Both the position numbers and the translations under genes were made by a program. Below are positions 62,321 through 64,000 of a stretch of 64,000 nucleotides of DNA, in pieces. The notes beneath the pieces are model-generated. The model did not search any database. It saw only the letters and a program-made list of their open reading frames with translations, and was not told where the DNA came from. The DNA comes from Geodermatophilus telluris (GTDB lineage: Bacteria > Actinomycetota > Actinomycetes > Mycobacteriales > Geodermatophilaceae): positions 868,001 through 932,000 of the forward strand of contig NZ_FMZF01000002.1 in the NCBI RefSeq assembly GCF_900102745.1, in the 5' to 3' direction. Every line of letters starts with the position of its first letter. The stretch's first letter is position 1.

Positions 62321-64000
62321 GCGCCCGCGCCGTGCGCCGCCCCGCGCTGCTGCTGCTCGTGCTGCTGGCCGGCTGGCTGGGGCTGGGCGTGGCCACCGCG
62401 GGCCCCGCCGCCGCGCACGCCGAGCTGGTCTCCACCGACCCGGGGGACGGCGCGCGGCTCGACGCGGTGCCCGGCCAGGTCACCCTGCGGTTCACCGAGG
62501 GCGTCTCGCTGGGCGCGGGCTATGCGCGCGTGCTCGGCGACGGCGGCGAGCGGGTGGACACCGGCGCGCCGACGGTGGACGGCGACACGGTCACCGTCCC
62601 GCTGCGCGGCGACCTGCCCGACGCCAGCTACGTGGTCACCTACCGGGTCGTCTCCGCCGACTCGCACCCGATCAGCGGCGCGTTCGCCTTCGTCGTCGGC
62701 GACGGCGCGCTGGCCGACGCCGGCGCGGTGGCCGGCGACCCCGCCGTCGACCCGGTCGTGGCCGCGGCGCTGCCGGCGGCGCGCACGCTCGGCTTCGCCG
62801 GGCTGGCCGTCGGGCTCGGCGTGCCGGCGTTCCTGGTGCTGTGCTGGCCGGCCGGGTGGGCCTCTTCGCGTGTGCGGCGGCTGACCACCGTCGGCCTGGG
62901 TGCCGTCGCCACCGGCGCGGTGCTCACCTTCCTGCTGCAGGGGCCCTACACCGCCGGCGCCGGGCTCGGCTCGGTGCTCGACCCGGCGCTGCTGGCCACC
63001 ACCGGCGCCTCTTCCTTCGGGCTGACCACGCTCGGCCGCGCGCTGCTCGCGCTGCTGCTGGCCGCCGTGCTCCTGCCGCTGTGGCGCCGCGCCGCCCCGC
63101 CCCAGCCGCAGGAGGCGGCCGGGCTGGCCGTGCTGGCCGGCGGGGTCGTGCTCACCACGGCCGCGGTCGGCCACCCGGTGGCCGGGGCCCTGCCGGTGCT
63201 GGCCACGGCCGTCGCCGCGGTGCACGTCGCGGCCATGGCCCTGTGGCTGGGCGGGCTGGTCGCGCTGCTGGCCGGTCTGGTCCGGCCCGGCGCCGACGCC
63301 GGCGAGCTGGCCGGCGCGCTGCCGCGCTGGTCGCGGCTCGCCTCGGGCGCGGTGGCCGCGCTGGTGGTCACCGGCGTCGTCCAGTCGGTGCGCGAGGTCG
63401 GCTCACCGGCGGCCCTGGTGTCGACGACGTACGGCCGGCTGCTGCTGGCCAAGCTGGCGCTGGTGCTGCTCCTGCTGGCCGCCGCCGGGGTCTCGCGGGT
63501 CTGGGTGCAGCAGCACCTCGGGGTCAGCCGCCCCCGCCCGGGCGGGCGCCGCCGGGTCACCGCGCACGCCTTCGCCGCCGCCCCCGCCCCGGGCCCCGCC
63601 GGCGACGAGGGCGACGACGGGGCCGTGGCGGCCGCGGCCCGGGAGCGCGCGGCCGCGCAGGCGCGGGGCGCCGTGGAGGACGTCGCGCCCCTGCGCCGCT
63701 CCGTGCTGGTCGAGGCCGCCGTCGCCGCCGTCGTGCTGGCGCTGTCGGCGGTGCTGGTCGGCACGCCGCCGGCGCGGGCGACGCTGGCCGAGCCGGTCGA
63801 CGTCACGCTGCCGCTGCAGTCGGCGGCGGGGGAGTCCGGCAGCGTGCAGGTCTCCGTCGACCCGGCCCGCCCCGGCGCCAACACCCTGCACCTGTACCTG
63901 TTCGACGACGCCGGCCGGCTCGCCCAGCCCGAGGACCTGCGGGTCACGCTCACCGAGCCCGAGCAGGAGATCGGCCCGCTGCAGGTCGACCTCGAGCCGG
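62317..64000 (+). CDS. CopC-CopD fusion copper protein (3' truncated by window)
   Basis: The frame is open to the window end (561 residues visible). After a signal peptide (about 1-33) the mature protein starts with His34 (HAELVSTDPGDGARL), and SADSHPISGAF holds Asp115 and His117; His at the mature N-terminus plus D-x-H about 82 residues on is the Cu(II) site of CopC. From about 145 a CopD membrane domain of eight or so helices follows, with HPVAGALPV and HVAAMALWLGGL. A second exterior domain (about 490 on) begins before the end. It probably imports or handles copper. Confidence 0.9.
   Translation, partial: MSARAVRRPALLLLVLLAGWLGLGVATAGPAAAHAELVSTDPGDGARLDAVPGQVTLRFTEGVSLGAGYARVLGDGGERVDTGAPTVDGDTVTVPLRGDLPDASYVVTYRVVSADSHPISGAFAFVVGDGALADAGAVAGDPAVDPVVAAALPAARTLGFAGLAVGLGVPAFLVLCWPAGWASSRVRRLTTVGLGAVATGAVLTFLLQGPYTAGAGLGSVLDPALLATTGASSFGLTTLGRALLALLLAAVLLPLWRRAAPPQPQEAAGLAVLAGGVVLTTAAVGHPVAGALPVLATAVAAVHVAAMALWLGGLVALLAGLVRPGADAGELAGALPRWSRLASGAVAALVVTGVVQSVREVGSPAALVSTTYGRLLLAKLALVLLLLAAAGVSRVWVQQHLGVSRPRPGGRRRVTAHAFAAAPAPGPAGDEGDDGAVAAAARERAAAQARGAVEDVAPLRRSVLVEAAVAAVVLALSAVLVGTPPARATLAEPVDVTLPLQSAAGESGSVQVSVDPARPGANTLHLYLFDDAGRLAQPEDLRVTLTEPEQEIGPLQVDLEP

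Overview
The window is one contiguous stretch of very GC-rich (roughly three quarters G+C), densely packed actinobacterial chromosome. Frequent GTG starts, 4-base stop/start overlaps, leaderless promoters, a prfB-ftsE-ftsX-smpB block, SCO6745-family and DUF5994 proteins and a mycobacterium-like tmRNA tag all point to Actinomycetota. The gene style fits a Geodermatophilaceae-like soil or desiccation-tolerant genus, but that family assignment is inference. I see no prophage, insertion sequence, CRISPR array or rRNA. The only stable RNA gene found is ssrA.

Layout. 1-1863: end of a Tad (Flp) pilus locus (TadC, a pilin-like peptide, two TadE-type pseudopilins). 1.9-4.8 kb: a membrane protein, OsmC and an MHS-type transporter. 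5.0-14.2 kb: a fused catalase-like/cyclooxygenase-like heme protein, an ECF sigma factor, a TetR-like protein behind two palindromes, a large patatin-like membrane hydrolase, two membrane proteins of unknown role and a beta/gamma-crystallin-like protein. 14.3-18.5 kb: a minus-strand operon for a four-carbon acid sugar (KdgT-type permease, DUF1537 kinase, PdxA-type dehydrogenase, GntR regulator) with a candidate operator in front. 19-23.7 kb: a Ser/Thr kinase, CutA and small genes. 23.8-28.3 kb: prfB, ftsE, ftsX, an acyl-CoA-dehydrogenase-like gene and smpB. 28.3-34.8 kb: assorted enzymes. 34.9-36.2 kb: corA behind a leader ORF and switchable hairpins. 36.3-36.7 kb: ssrA. 36.7-44.4 kb: hydrolases, acetyltransferases and a K+ channel. 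44.4-54.6 kb: acyl-CoA ligases, acyl-CoA dehydrogenases and an enoyl-CoA hydratase with TetR and MarR regulators, plus YceI. 55.3-57.9 kb: typA and a DUF5994 gene. 58-61 kb: a TauE/SafE exporter behind a cysteine leader peptide, and a Pit phosphate transporter with its DUF47 partner. 61-64 kb: an ECF sigma factor diverging from a zinc-finger anti-sigma gene and a CopC-CopD fusion that runs off the window.

Most notable. (1) corA is preceded by a 15-codon Glu/Pro-rich leader ORF whose end lies in one arm of a three-armed, mutually exclusive hairpin set; this looks like a translation-coupled Mg2+ sensor comparable in logic to enterobacterial mgtL. (2) The catalase-like/cyclooxygenase-like fusion, close to a patatin-like lipase, suggests a bacterial oxylipin pathway. 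(3) The TauE gene has a leader peptide of the HVDLLRVC type linked to actinobacterial sulfur genes. (4) A 65-bp palindromic repeat occurs twice, and many genes start directly at their transcription start.
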